Shown: one piece after another, positions 47,201 to 54,780 of the stretch
Numbering within the stretch: position 1 is the stretch's first letter
Layout: each line of letters starts with the position of its first letter
From: Deltaproteobacteria bacterium YD0425bin51
GTDB taxonomy: Bacteria > Desulfobacterota > Desulfobacteria > Desulfobacterales > YD0425bin51
Assembly: GCA_002753225.1 (NCBI GenBank)
Contig: PDZS01000019.1
Coordinates: 1 to 64,000 of the forward strand
Length of the DNA: 64,000 bases
Direction: 5' to 3'
Notes under the pieces: generated by a model
What the model was told of the DNA's origin: nothing
Seen by the model: the letters and a program-made list of their open reading frames with translations, nothing else
Database searches by the model: none
Position numbers and translations under genes: made by a program

Positions 47201-48309
47201 TTTCAAGGCTAATAAATATTGGAGATATAAGTTTTACATATAATGGTCTTGGCGATATTTTAAATAGGACACAAAATGGGACTAAATTGAGCTATTATTA
47301 TAATTACTCAATAAATTCTATGCCTATAATGGCTGAAAAAAATGAGACTACTGGAAATTTTTTAAGATATTATGTATGGACTCCAAAAGGGGAGCTTTTA
47401 TATATGATTGACGCTTCACAAGGGAATAAAGTTTTATTTTATCATTTTGACCGCGTGGGCACGACACTTGCTCTTACAGACTCATCAGGTGCAGTAACTG
47501 ATTCTTATGCATATACTCCTCATGGAAAAATATTAAAGCATAATGGAAATAATGAGCAGCCTTTTACATTCGTTGGGCAATGGGGAGTTAGAAAAGAAGG
47601 AAATGGCGATATTTATCAAATGAAAGCCCGGTATTATGATGTTAAAACCTGCAGATTTATTTCTAGAGAGTCAATTTGGCCAAATATAGAAGAACCTCGA
47701 GCAATTAATCCTTATCAATATGCATTAAACAATCCTATAAATTTTATTGATGCATTAGGAACAGAGCCTTTTAAAGTAGATGTAAAAAATGGAAATGATG
47801 AAAATAGTTTTTGGTCAAATGCTGTTAAAAGCTCTATTGAAACAGAATTAGTAAAATCTAGTGAAGATCATTCTCTTTATGGAGTTTATGATACAAGTCA
47901 ATTTGGAAAGCAACAGTTATCAGATGCTAGACAATCCGAAGGCTTATCTCCTGTATCTAATCAAAAAACAGACTTTTCTATAATAATAACTCGCTCAGGG
48001 GATGAATTTGTTGCTACAGTAAAGAGTAATGAGAAACATTGGAAGTGGGGTTGGTTTTCAATAAACATGAAACAGTTAGAGCAAGGGGAGCCAGTTCCAG
48101 ATGAATATGTTGGAAGCGGTATTTATAGAACAGGAAAAGATAACTTAGCTTTAAAAGGTTTTGCTAAAAAAGTATCTGATGAAGTAAAAAAGCTTTTAAA
48201 GCAAGAGGCAGGTAAACGTGAAACAGTAAAAAAAGTTGTGAAACGAGCGCCAGTATCAAAAGTTATGAAAACCCGTTCAGTAAAAACTGTTAAGACAAAA
48301 GCCAATTAA
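44242..48309 (+). CDS. Secreted RHS/YD-repeat protein with unusual C-terminal tail
   Basis: A 1355-residue protein. Signal peptide about 1-25; an N-terminal segment DPINMATGEYYFTIPLFSLGG typical of the start of RHS proteins; then some 30 YD repeats (for example YDxxGRL and YDxxGN patterns) that should form a beta-spiral cocoon; and an RHS core region at about 1070-1173 (RYYDVKTCRFISRES, then NPYQYALNNPINFIDALG). The usual DPxG core ending is altered to DALG. The ~180-residue tail after the core is where polymorphic toxins carry their effector; I do not recognise its fold. It ends in a Lys/Arg/Val-rich stretch. No obvious immunity gene follows. The export signal is Sec type, not type VI. Confidence 0.88.
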   Translation: MFKKLFLILFLLTFFTNSIIYARGETVMSKTVTKGANKETTIDDKDPINMATGEYYFTIPLFSLGGTLPLNYNLYYGSQVDSKRDEFDGLPNLPFSSNHGRFLILYKKIYNGKNYDEIFAETGEGNEIGFNNKDGFWSVAYNERTVYQLKETTDYFYMLDPEEELLYTYHKETNEVTSIIAKLVRLEDRNGNAITYTKSGNEDIISDGLGREIRLTLSDFSGSLYVTQIKDGQNRTYSFTYEDNPADNSGKYTLRSISDPLGNITTFYYGGNHRITKLKKPMDNIPYQQSYMEDPNNRGIVANQKDAYDNVTTITKLVYDPYNNTESQFEITYPDGTKRNISHTNYSKVMKSIIDQSGKTAYFNSNSLKDIVTGITDRIGDVSTISYDSLSGKISSFVNAMGVSTTFNYTAQSQTFTNPVNNEQVSFDFYNITKINYPDGKNELFAYDIKGNLTQYTDQTANIWTYTYSDKGQMLTSTNPSGGKITNSYNTDGTLSSSFDSETGTTTYSYDVYKRVSGITRPDNSTQLIEYNLKDLLTSITDENNHKYQFAYDKNDNLTTVTDPKACQTKYSYDLMDRVIQITDRLGKITSLSYDNMERLSSFTDPNNIKSSLIYNNRGWLTNKQKDNRIWKTGYDDEGIISSLASPMNRTYTYQTNKLGAVTSITNPLNNTTNFYRDSMDRIIEISDPLNRKITYTYDGNGMLLSSGISSVCTANYTRNNIGLLTDITDCRGKVWHFSYTGMGRLASTNDPLGNTWSYNYDNRGRLKTITFPENKTLNRTYDNVGNITKLESGTSIIQFSYDELNRLVSANDISFSLDSEGRITSTENNGSSFSGSYDSGGRLIQVNYNNSLFSVTYTYDATTGLLSTVKDNLTNTQVAFTYDDDERVIGVNRSNSVNSIFTYDDANRLTRIQEGNIIDLKYTLDSAGHVTNLDMTAPLNPANYLVSQDKSFTYDSASQLNSTGYTYDSKGYLTASPDYSFTWDSFSRLINIGDISFTYNGLGDILNRTQNGTKLSYYYNYSINSMPIMAEKNETTGNFLRYYVWTPKGELLYMIDASQGNKVLFYHFDRVGTTLALTDSSGAVTDSYAYTPHGKILKHNGNNEQPFTFVGQWGVRKEGNGDIYQMKARYYDVKTCRFISRESIWPNIEEPRAINPYQYALNNPINFIDALGTEPFKVDVKNGNDENSFWSNAVKSSIETELVKSSEDHSLYGVYDTSQFGKQQLSDARQSEGLSPVSNQKTDFSIIITRSGDEFVATVKSNEKHWKWGWFSINMKQLEQGEPVPDEYVGSGIYRTGKDNLALKGFAKKVSDEVKKLLKQEAGKRETVKKVVKRAPVSKVMKTRSVKTVKTKAN

Positions 48310-48320
48310 GAGGTGTATTC

Positions 48321-50003
48321 ATGAAAAAAAATATTATAAATTATTTTATTTTTATTTCAGTTATTAGTTCTATTTTTTTGGGCTTTGGATATATTAAAAA
48401 TGCTTATAGTATCTCTTATACTTATGATAGTTTAGCAAGGCTTACCAAAGTTGATTATGGAAACGGTGTATATATTGTATATACCTACGATGAAGGAGGT
48501 AATGTAACTAGAAATGAGACTGTAGGGGGCATGTTATTACCTGTTGCTGATTTTACTGCAACTCCTTCTACAGGGAGTTCTCCTTTGGAAGTTTCATTTG
48601 CTGATCAATCAGCCAATAATCCTAGCTCATGGGCATGGGATTTTGGAGATGGAGAATACAGTTCTATCCAAAATCCAATACATACTTATACAGCGGCAGG
48701 AAAATATAATGTAACTTTAACTGCTTCAAACTCTGCTGGAGAGGATACAAAAACAAAAAATGCTTATATTTATGTAACCTATTCAGAAGCCAAAGATCCA
48801 TTTGCTGAAGCTAATTTATTTACAGGATTTGACAGTCAATTAACAGGAGCAAACCTTAATGCAACCAAAGAAAATGGAGAGCCAAACCATGCAGGTAATT
48901 TAGGGGGAAAATCAGTTTGGTGGAAATGGGTTGCTACAGTTAATTCTAAAGTTTCTGTTGATACTCATGGTAGTGATTTTAATACCCTTTTAGCTGTATA
49001 TACAGGGAAAAGCGTTGATAAATTGATATGTATAGCAAGTAACGATGATGATGGTAGTTCAAACGGTAACAGCGGTCTTAGCTTTTTTGCAGAAAACGGT
49101 TTGACGTACTATATAGCTGTAGATGGTTATAATGAAGCATCTGGGAACATTGTCTTTAATTTTAATGTCTTGGATCAGCAGATTGTTGTTGATTTTGCAG
49201 ATAAAGGTCTATGGATGTATGATGGAAAATGGGCGCAAATTGCAAAAAATAATCCAACAGCTCTGGAGGCATATGATAAAAAAGCTGTTGGTAATTTTAG
49301 CAATTATCTTTATGAATACGATGGAAATACCTGGAACCGTATTGCAACAACTTCGTCAGAGAGTATGCTTGGAATTGGCGCTGAATTATTTGTAGATTTT
49401 GGTATTAATGGAGTTTATAAATATAATAATGGCTGGAGGCAAATTGCAAAGAACAACCCGACAATAATTAGTTCATATCATAGAAATTTGGTTGGTAAAT
49501 TTGATGGTTATTTATATAAATACGATGGAAATAATTGGGTGCGCATTGCAACAACTCCTTCAGAGAGTATGCTTGGAATTGGCGCTGAATTATTTGTAGA
49601 TTTTGGTATTAATGGAGTTTATAAATATGACAATAAATGGACACAGGTAGCTAAAAATGATCCAACAGCTTTATCTAAGTATAATGGAAAGTTAGTTGGG
49701 AAATTTTCTGGCTATTTATATGAATATGATGGAAATATTTGGACTCGCATTGCAACAAATCCTTCAGAAGATATGGTTGGAATTGGTGATACGCTATTTG
49801 TAGATTTTGGTGATAAAGGAGTCCACAAATATATAAATAAAGGGTGGTTACAGATCGCGAAAAATAATCCTACAATTTTAACAACTTATAATGGAAAATT
49901 AGTTGGGAAATTTTCCGGCTATTTATATGAATATGATGGAAATATTTGGACTCGTATTGCAACAAATCCTTCAGAAGATATAATTGCTGTAAGTCTAAAA
50001 TAA
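48321..50003 (+). CDS. Secreted YD/PKD protein with four ~68-residue repeats
   Basis: A 560-residue protein. A signal/membrane segment (about 8-28) is followed by one YD-repeat fragment (about 30-70), a PKD domain (about 75-155, WAWDFGDGE), a jelly-roll or PPC-like domain (about 158-288) and four repeats of about 68 residues, each containing VDFG...Y..W.QIAKN and LYEYDGN.W.RIAT. The repeat pattern (an aromatic pair plus Gly per strand) suggests propeller-like blades, but the family is not one I can name. Repeats 2 and 3 share an exact 69-base stretch, a sign of recent duplication. It starts 11 bases after the RHS gene and may be its surface partner. Confidence 0.82.
   Translation: MKKNIINYFIFISVISSIFLGFGYIKNAYSISYTYDSLARLTKVDYGNGVYIVYTYDEGGNVTRNETVGGMLLPVADFTATPSTGSSPLEVSFADQSANNPSSWAWDFGDGEYSSIQNPIHTYTAAGKYNVTLTASNSAGEDTKTKNAYIYVTYSEAKDPFAEANLFTGFDSQLTGANLNATKENGEPNHAGNLGGKSVWWKWVATVNSKVSVDTHGSDFNTLLAVYTGKSVDKLICIASNDDDGSSNGNSGLSFFAENGLTYYIAVDGYNEASGNIVFNFNVLDQQIVVDFADKGLWMYDGKWAQIAKNNPTALEAYDKKAVGNFSNYLYEYDGNTWNRIATTSSESMLGIGAELFVDFGINGVYKYNNGWRQIAKNNPTIISSYHRNLVGKFDGYLYKYDGNNWVRIATTPSESMLGIGAELFVDFGINGVYKYDNKWTQVAKNDPTALSKYNGKLVGKFSGYLYEYDGNIWTRIATNPSEDMVGIGDTLFVDFGDKGVHKYINKGWLQIAKNNPTILTTYNGKLVGKFSGYLYEYDGNIWTRIATNPSEDIIAVSLK
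49356..49628 (+). repeat. Direct DNA repeats inside the 48321 gene
   Basis: An identical 69-base stretch occurs at 49356-49424 and 49560-49628 (period 204 bases, 68 codons). A second near-identical pair follows around 49683-49772 and 49890-49979 (period 207 bases) with only a few third-position differences. The period keeps the reading frame, so repeat number can change by recombination without breaking the protein. Confidence 0.85.
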
Positions 50004-50010
50004 AAAATTA

Positions 50011-50048
50011 CAGTTTAAGATATAGTTTTAAAACTATATCTTAAACTG
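50011..50048 (-). terminator. Perfect 38-bp palindrome, terminator of the hydrogenase/chemosensory operon
   Basis: Two 19-base arms (left arm starts CAGTTTAAGATATAG) pair perfectly. On the minus strand the hairpin is followed at once by TAATTTTTTATT, a good U-run, so it should terminate the operon that ends with the MCP at 50034. The MCP's last codons and TAG stop lie inside the hairpin. On the plus strand no U-run follows, so its effect on the 48321 transcript is less certain. Confidence 0.75.
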
Positions 50049-51887
50049 ACTTATTATCTTCTGAAGTTTATTTGAAATATTTGATAGATCACTAACTTGA
50101 TTTTTTATTTGTGTAGAAACTTCTGATGTAAGGGTTGCTGCTTCATTTACATTCATAACATTTTCTAAAACTTCATCTGTTTTACTGGAAGCTTCAGCCG
50201 CATCTTTTGCAATAATACCAGCAGCTTTTGCCACTTCTTCAATATTTTTAGAAACTTCTACTTCTACTGAAACAGCTTCTTGAACATTTCGTGAAGCTAA
50301 AGTTGCTGAATGAGCTGTTGCAGACATATTTTTTGATATTTCATTTGTTGTAGCAGTCTGTTCTTCTACAGCTGCTGCAATTGTGGTCATAATAGAATTA
50401 ATCTCAGTTATAACTTCTACAATATCTTCAATTGCTTTTATTGCAGATTCGGTATTACTTTGCATTCCTTCAATTTTAGTTCTAATTTCCTCTGTTGCTC
50501 TTGCTGTTTGCCTTGCTAACTCTTTTACTTCATTTGCAACTACTGCAAAACCTTTACCTGCTTCTCCTGCTCCAGCTGCTTCAATTGCAGCATTAAGTGA
50601 TAAAAGATTGGTCTGGGCAGCTATACCTTTTATTAAATCAACTACATCTCCAATTTCCTTAGCTGCGGCTCCTAGCTTATTTACTATATTTGATGTTTTA
50701 TCAGCTTTTTCAGATGCATCATTTGTTACTTTGGCTCCTCGTGCTGAATTTTGAGCTACTTCATTTAAGGTGGCATACATTTCTTCTATGGCGCTTGCTA
50801 CAGTATTGACAGATTCAGAAACAGTTATAGTGGCGTTCTCAATTTCTTTCATGTTTTTAGATACTTCCATAGAAGAGGAAGCAACAGTTCCTATTTGGGT
50901 GCTTACTTCTTCAGCTGCTGCTGCCATATTTTTAATATTTGCCGAAGTGTGTTCAGTGGCAATGGCAGCACTATTTGTTAGGTCGCTCATTATTTGAGCT
51001 TTTGAGCCTAGTTCATCAGAAATATGGGATATCTTTTCAGACGATACGTTCAAGTTATGAACATCTTCTGTAAATTGACGGATTATATTTTGAAGTTTTT
51101 CTATGAAGGAGTTAAACCAAGTGGCTAGCTCCCCAACTTCGTCATTTGATATAACTTTTAAACGTCTGGTTAAATCACCTTCTCCTTCAGCTATATCTTT
51201 TAACATCACAACTGAATTATTAAGAGGTGTGCTTACAAATTTGGTAACGAGTACATATATTGTTACTAATAAAACGCCTATAATACCTATTAAAGAAGCA
51301 AAAGAAGTTGCCAAAGCTGATTTTTTAAGTTTTGAAATTGCAAGTTCAGCCTGTTTTTGTGCTCGATTTAACGCTCCTGTAGAAAATCTTAAAGCTGTAA
51401 TTCCACCATTTTTACCCTCTTCCCATCCCATATGACAACGTATGCAGTCTTTTGTTATTGTTTCTGGTTCATAAATTTCAATTGCATCGTTTGTCCATCG
51501 TGTAAAGGCGTTTGACTTTTGAAGAATTTGGTTTAATTCATCTGGAAGTTTCTTTTTTAGAGAAGCATCATCTGATGAATGTGAAACAATTCCATTGCGA
51601 TCATAGAGTGAAAATTCAAGAAGCCCTTCAAGCTCTTTCTGCTGTTTAATTATTCTGGAGAATTTTTCCATTTCTCCTCTTTCAAGGGAGCCTTCTACAG
51701 CTTTACTAACAGAACGATGAATATTATGTGCAAATCCTTCCTCCCTCTCTTTAATTAATCTTATATTTGAGTCTGAAAAATTAGATATTAGTTTTAATAT
51801 ACTAAAATATTGTAAGAGCTGGGCTATTGTTACAACGATTATGAGTCCTGTTAAAAGTGAAATTATGAGCTTTATGTGAAGTTTCAT
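50034..51887 (-). CDS. Methyl-accepting chemotaxis protein with a c-type haem motif
   Basis: A 617-residue receptor. First membrane segment about 7-30; a periplasmic sensor (about 31-188) that contains C148-I-R-C151-H152, a CxxCH c-type haem attachment site; second membrane segment about 191-214; HAMP (about 215-268, with DLTRRL and DEVGEL); and a full signalling domain with the hairpin tip [19 protein letters not shown]. Haem-bearing periplasmic receptors are known from deltaproteobacteria (for example the redox/oxygen receptor DcrA of Desulfovibrio). Its ATG overlaps the stop of the hydrogenase small subunit (TAATG), so the two are translationally coupled. I infer a receptor for redox state or hydrogen, served by the CheA and CheW at the head of the operon. 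Confidence 0.92.
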   Translation of the reverse strand: MKLHIKLIISLLTGLIIVVTIAQLLQYFSILKLISNFSDSNIRLIKEREEGFAHNIHRSVSKAVEGSLERGEMEKFSRIIKQQKELEGLLEFSLYDRNGIVSHSSDDASLKKKLPDELNQILQKSNAFTRWTNDAIEIYEPETITKDCIRCHMGWEEGKNGGITALRFSTGALNRAQKQAELAISKLKKSALATSFASLIGIIGVLLVTIYVLVTKFVSTPLNNSVVMLKDIAEGEGDLTRRLKVISNDEVGELATWFNSFIEKLQNIIRQFTEDVHNLNVSSEKISHISDELGSKAQIMSDLTNSAAIATEHTSANIKNMAAAAEEVSTQIGTVASSSMEVSKNMKEIENATITVSESVNTVASAIEEMYATLNEVAQNSARGAKVTNDASEKADKTSNIVNKLGAAAKEIGDVVDLIKGIAAQTNLLSLNAAIEAAGAGEAGKGFAVVANEVKELARQTARATEEIRTKIEGMQSNTESAIKAIEDIVEVITEINSIMTTIAAAVEEQTATTNEISKNMSATAHSATLASRNVQEAVSVEVEVSKNIEEVAKAAGIIAKDAAEASSKTDEVLENVMNVNEAATLTSEVSTQIKNQVSDLSNISNKLQKIISQFKI

Positions 51888-52801
51888 TATATTTTTTTCT
51901 CCTCTCCTTTTCTGAAGAACGGGAAATTAGCTTTAATTGCAAAATCTTCTGAGGCACACCCAATGCAAGGAGCACCAGAAGGAATACAGGAATTAATTCT
52001 TGAATTCCAATAGCGGATTGTACAGTCTGCATATGTGTTGGGTCCTATACATCCTAGACGAAACAGGCATCCCTTGTCTGTAAAAGTTTTTGCAAATTTT
52101 TCTCTTTCATAATCGCTAAATCTTGGACACTGCTCATGAATAAGTTTAGCAAAAAACATTTTAGGCCTTCCTTTTGCATCAAGAGGAGGGAGCCCAAACT
52201 TAATCATATGAACTAATGTGCCAACTATCCAGTCAGGATGAGCAGGGCAGCCTGGTAAAAGAATAGTTGGCTTATTAATGTTTTCATTTTTTAAAAACAG
52301 AGGAACAGATATAGCGCCTGTTGGATTATTTTCAGCAGCAGGGATACCTCCAAATGAAGCACATGTTCCCACCGCAATTATTCCTTCAGAATTTTTGGCA
52401 GCATCACTTAATATTTCTGATACAGGGACATGACCCATTAAACATGCCTCCGGCATTTTTGAAGGGACGCTACCTTCAAAAACCAAAAAATATCCTCCAT
52501 CTTTTATAACTTGGTTTAGAGTATCCATAGCCACATCGCCTGTAGCTGTTGATAAAGTAGAATGAAATTTTAAAGAAATATATCGTGTAATAAGTTCAGC
52601 AGGACCAGGCGCATAGGAATTAAGTAAAGAAACAGAACAACCTGAACAGCTTTGACCTTGCAGCCATATAACTGGAGGCGCATTGTTTATAAGTTTACTT
52701 ACGCCCTCTGCAATTTGTGGAACAAAAGTTGATTCCAAACCAATAAGAGCTGTTATTTTTGCACAAAAGCTCAAAAAATCTCTGCGAGATAGATTTACCA
52801 T
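51887..52801 (-). CDS. [NiFe] hydrogenase small subunit with Tat signal
   Basis: The 304-residue electron-transfer subunit. Seen directly: a twin-arginine signal (SRRDFLSF at 5-12), the proximal-cluster cysteines C52 and C55 in SCSGC with later GTCASFGG and PGCPAHPDW segments, and C-terminal cysteines for the other clusters (HEQC, then CLFRLGC and PCIGC). The complete cluster set suggests a working electron path. The Tat signal places the enzyme in the periplasm. The gene follows the large subunit by 21 bases, the reverse of the usual small-then-large order, with a strong ribosome binding site (GGAAGGAG). The stop shares a base with the MCP start. No cytochrome b membrane partner gene is present. 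Confidence 0.93.
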   Translation of the reverse strand: MVNLSRRDFLSFCAKITALIGLESTFVPQIAEGVSKLINNAPPVIWLQGQSCSGCSVSLLNSYAPGPAELITRYISLKFHSTLSTATGDVAMDTLNQVIKDGGYFLVFEGSVPSKMPEACLMGHVPVSEILSDAAKNSEGIIAVGTCASFGGIPAAENNPTGAISVPLFLKNENINKPTILLPGCPAHPDWIVGTLVHMIKFGLPPLDAKGRPKMFFAKLIHEQCPRFSDYEREKFAKTFTDKGCLFRLGCIGPNTYADCTIRYWNSRINSCIPSGAPCIGCASEDFAIKANFPFFRKGEEKKI

Positions 52802-52822
52802 TTTTGTACTCCTTCCTTATTT

Positions 52823-54337
52823 CTAGTGAACCGCGCATGCAATGCATGGATCAAAAGAGCGGACAATTCTTACTGCTTCTATGGGATTTTTAGAGTCAGC
52901 GACAAGTGTTCCTATAAGAGCCTGCTCAATAGGTCCTGCTGTTCCTTTATCGTCTTTTGGCGAACAATTCCATGTAGTTGGAACAATGCACTGATAGTTT
53001 TTTATCTTATAATTGTCAATTTCAATCCAATGGCCTAAAGCTCCTCTCATGGCTTCTGTAAGACCTACACCTACACCTTGCTTGGGGATATTAAAATCTC
53101 TAAACACTGGCTGGTCTGGAATTAATTGTTCAACCCATTCCAAGCATTTATCTGCTACAATTTTACACTCTATAGCTCTCGCAGCATGTCTTCCCATGGC
53201 TGAAGCCAGATCATCAGTTTTTTTACCAAGTTTACTTAAGATTCCATCCACAAGTTTATTGATTTCAGGAGTATCTCCTTTTAAATAAGATACCATAATA
53301 CGGGCAAGAGGACCTACCTCCATTGGCATTTCATCATAACGAGGCGATTTAAGCCATGAGTAAGCTCCATATTTCTTAGGATCAGGAACTGTCTCACCTT
53401 TTATAGGGGAAAGTTCAGAGGGAGATGAGTAGCGTGAATATTTTACATCTTCAGTAATTCTATTTTCATTAAAACCCATCAGCTTACCCTTAACAATAAC
53501 TCCTTCTGGAAAAAAATTGCTTTCTCTTCCAGAGCTTTCAGGAAAAACACCATAAGCCAAAAAGTTGCCGCATCCTTTTCCTAAGCTGAAATAATCAGGA
53601 AAAGCTTCAGCAACAAATAGGACATCATTTATATAAGCATGTTCAATAAACTGTTTGAGCTTAATTAATAATGATTTGTATGCTGCAATTTTTTCAGCAG
53701 TTACGCTTTCAGTAACTCCTCCTGGAATTAATGTAGCTGCATGAGGGACTTTTCCTGAAAAAATAGCAGACATCTTATGCGCCATTGCGCGGGCATCAAA
53801 AGCATCTAAATAATTTTTGATTGCTGAAATATTTATATCCTGATTTTCTAGATATTTAGTTTCATATCTAGGTAGAAAAGGTGATATTGGGTAAATTTTC
53901 TTTGATTTTAGTTCAGAAGATGCCCATTCTTTTAAATCTAAAAGCATTTGGTCTTTACCCTTATAATTTGTTATAGCTGCTATATCTATAAAATCAAGGG
54001 CGCAAAGATGATAAAAATGGATAATATGAGAGTGTATATATTCAGCACCTAAAATAAGATTTCTCACTATTCTTCCATTTTGGGGAATTTCTATACCATA
54101 TGCCATATCTTGGGCTAAAATTGAAGCTATGCCATGAGACACAGGACATACTCCACATATCCTCTGGGTAATTTGCTGTGCATCCAAAGGGTCCCTTCCT
54201 TTTAAAATCACTTCAAATCCTCTAAACATTTCTCCAGAACTTTTAGCATCAATAACTTTATTATCTTCAATTTCTAAACTTATTGCCAAGTGACCCTCTA
54301 TTCTAGTTATTGGATCAATTTTTATAGTTTTGGGCAT
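52823..54337 (-). CDS. [NiFe] hydrogenase large subunit lacking a C-terminal extension
   Basis: The 504-residue catalytic subunit. The nickel ligands are complete: C61 and C64 in RICGVC, and C498 and C501 in DPCIACAVH. The N-terminal TRIEGH motif and the region before RICGVC fit group 1-type enzymes. The gene stops directly after His504, the residue at which most large-subunit precursors are cut by a maturation protease. The cleavable C-terminal peptide is therefore absent, as is known for regulatory (H2-sensing) hydrogenases such as HoxC/HupV. It lacks its own signal and should be co-exported with the Tat-dependent small subunit. It lies 14 bases after cheW. No hydrogenase maturation gene is in the window. 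Confidence 0.93.
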   Translation of the reverse strand: MPKTIKIDPITRIEGHLAISLEIEDNKVIDAKSSGEMFRGFEVILKGRDPLDAQQITQRICGVCPVSHGIASILAQDMAYGIEIPQNGRIVRNLILGAEYIHSHIIHFYHLCALDFIDIAAITNYKGKDQMLLDLKEWASSELKSKKIYPISPFLPRYETKYLENQDINISAIKNYLDAFDARAMAHKMSAIFSGKVPHAATLIPGGVTESVTAEKIAAYKSLLIKLKQFIEHAYINDVLFVAEAFPDYFSLGKGCGNFLAYGVFPESSGRESNFFPEGVIVKGKLMGFNENRITEDVKYSRYSSPSELSPIKGETVPDPKKYGAYSWLKSPRYDEMPMEVGPLARIMVSYLKGDTPEINKLVDGILSKLGKKTDDLASAMGRHAARAIECKIVADKCLEWVEQLIPDQPVFRDFNIPKQGVGVGLTEAMRGALGHWIEIDNYKIKNYQCIVPTTWNCSPKDDKGTAGPIEQALIGTLVADSKNPIEAVRIVRSFDPCIACAVH

Positions 54338-54351
54338 ATTTTTTCCTCAAT

Positions 54352-54780
54352 TTAATTATGTTCTATAATTTTATCAGCAGATAAAATTATTAAAAGTTCA
54401 TTATCTAATTTTGCAATTCCTTCAATATATTTACTTTGAATTCCTTCAATATTAGCAGGAGGAGGCTCTATTCTTTCTTCTTCAATTTCTATAACATCTC
54501 CAATGTTGTCTACTAAAAACCCAACACTATCCTTTTTTAAGATAATGTTATGGCTGTCTATATTTAAAATACGCTGTTCTAAACCAAGCCTGATTCCAAG
54601 GTCAAACACTGTTACAGTTTGTCCACGCAGATTTACTAAGCCCCATACATAATTAGGGGAATGCTGAACAGGAGTTGCATCAAGAACTTTATTTATTTCA
54701 CGCACATTTAATATATTAATACCAAGTAAATTGTCATCGATTTTAAAAGTTACAAATTGATTATTTGCCATAGTCATCAA
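54352..54780 (-). CDS. CheW coupling protein of the hydrogenase operon
   Basis: A single CheW domain of about 140 residues (LGINILNVREIN, then WGLVNLRGQTVTVFDLG). It links receptor to CheA. The start is uncertain: ATG at 54780, 54777 and 54771 all lie over the 3' end of cheA (about 20-base overlap), so translation is coupled to the kinase. The hydrogenase large subunit starts 14 bases after its stop. It is a separate gene from the double CheW at 37886 and presumably serves the haem-type receptor at the end of this operon. Confidence 0.92.
   Translation of the reverse strand: MMTMANNQFVTFKIDDNLLGINILNVREINKVLDATPVQHSPNYVWGLVNLRGQTVTVFDLGIRLGLEQRILNIDSHNIILKKDSVGFLVDNIGDVIEIEEERIEPPPANIEGIQSKYIEGIAKLDNELLIILSADKIIEHN

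Noticed and set aside
49356..49980. A CRISPR or other short spaced-repeat array
   Set aside because: The repeats are long, in frame with a coding sequence and have a codon-multiple period. They are protein repeats.
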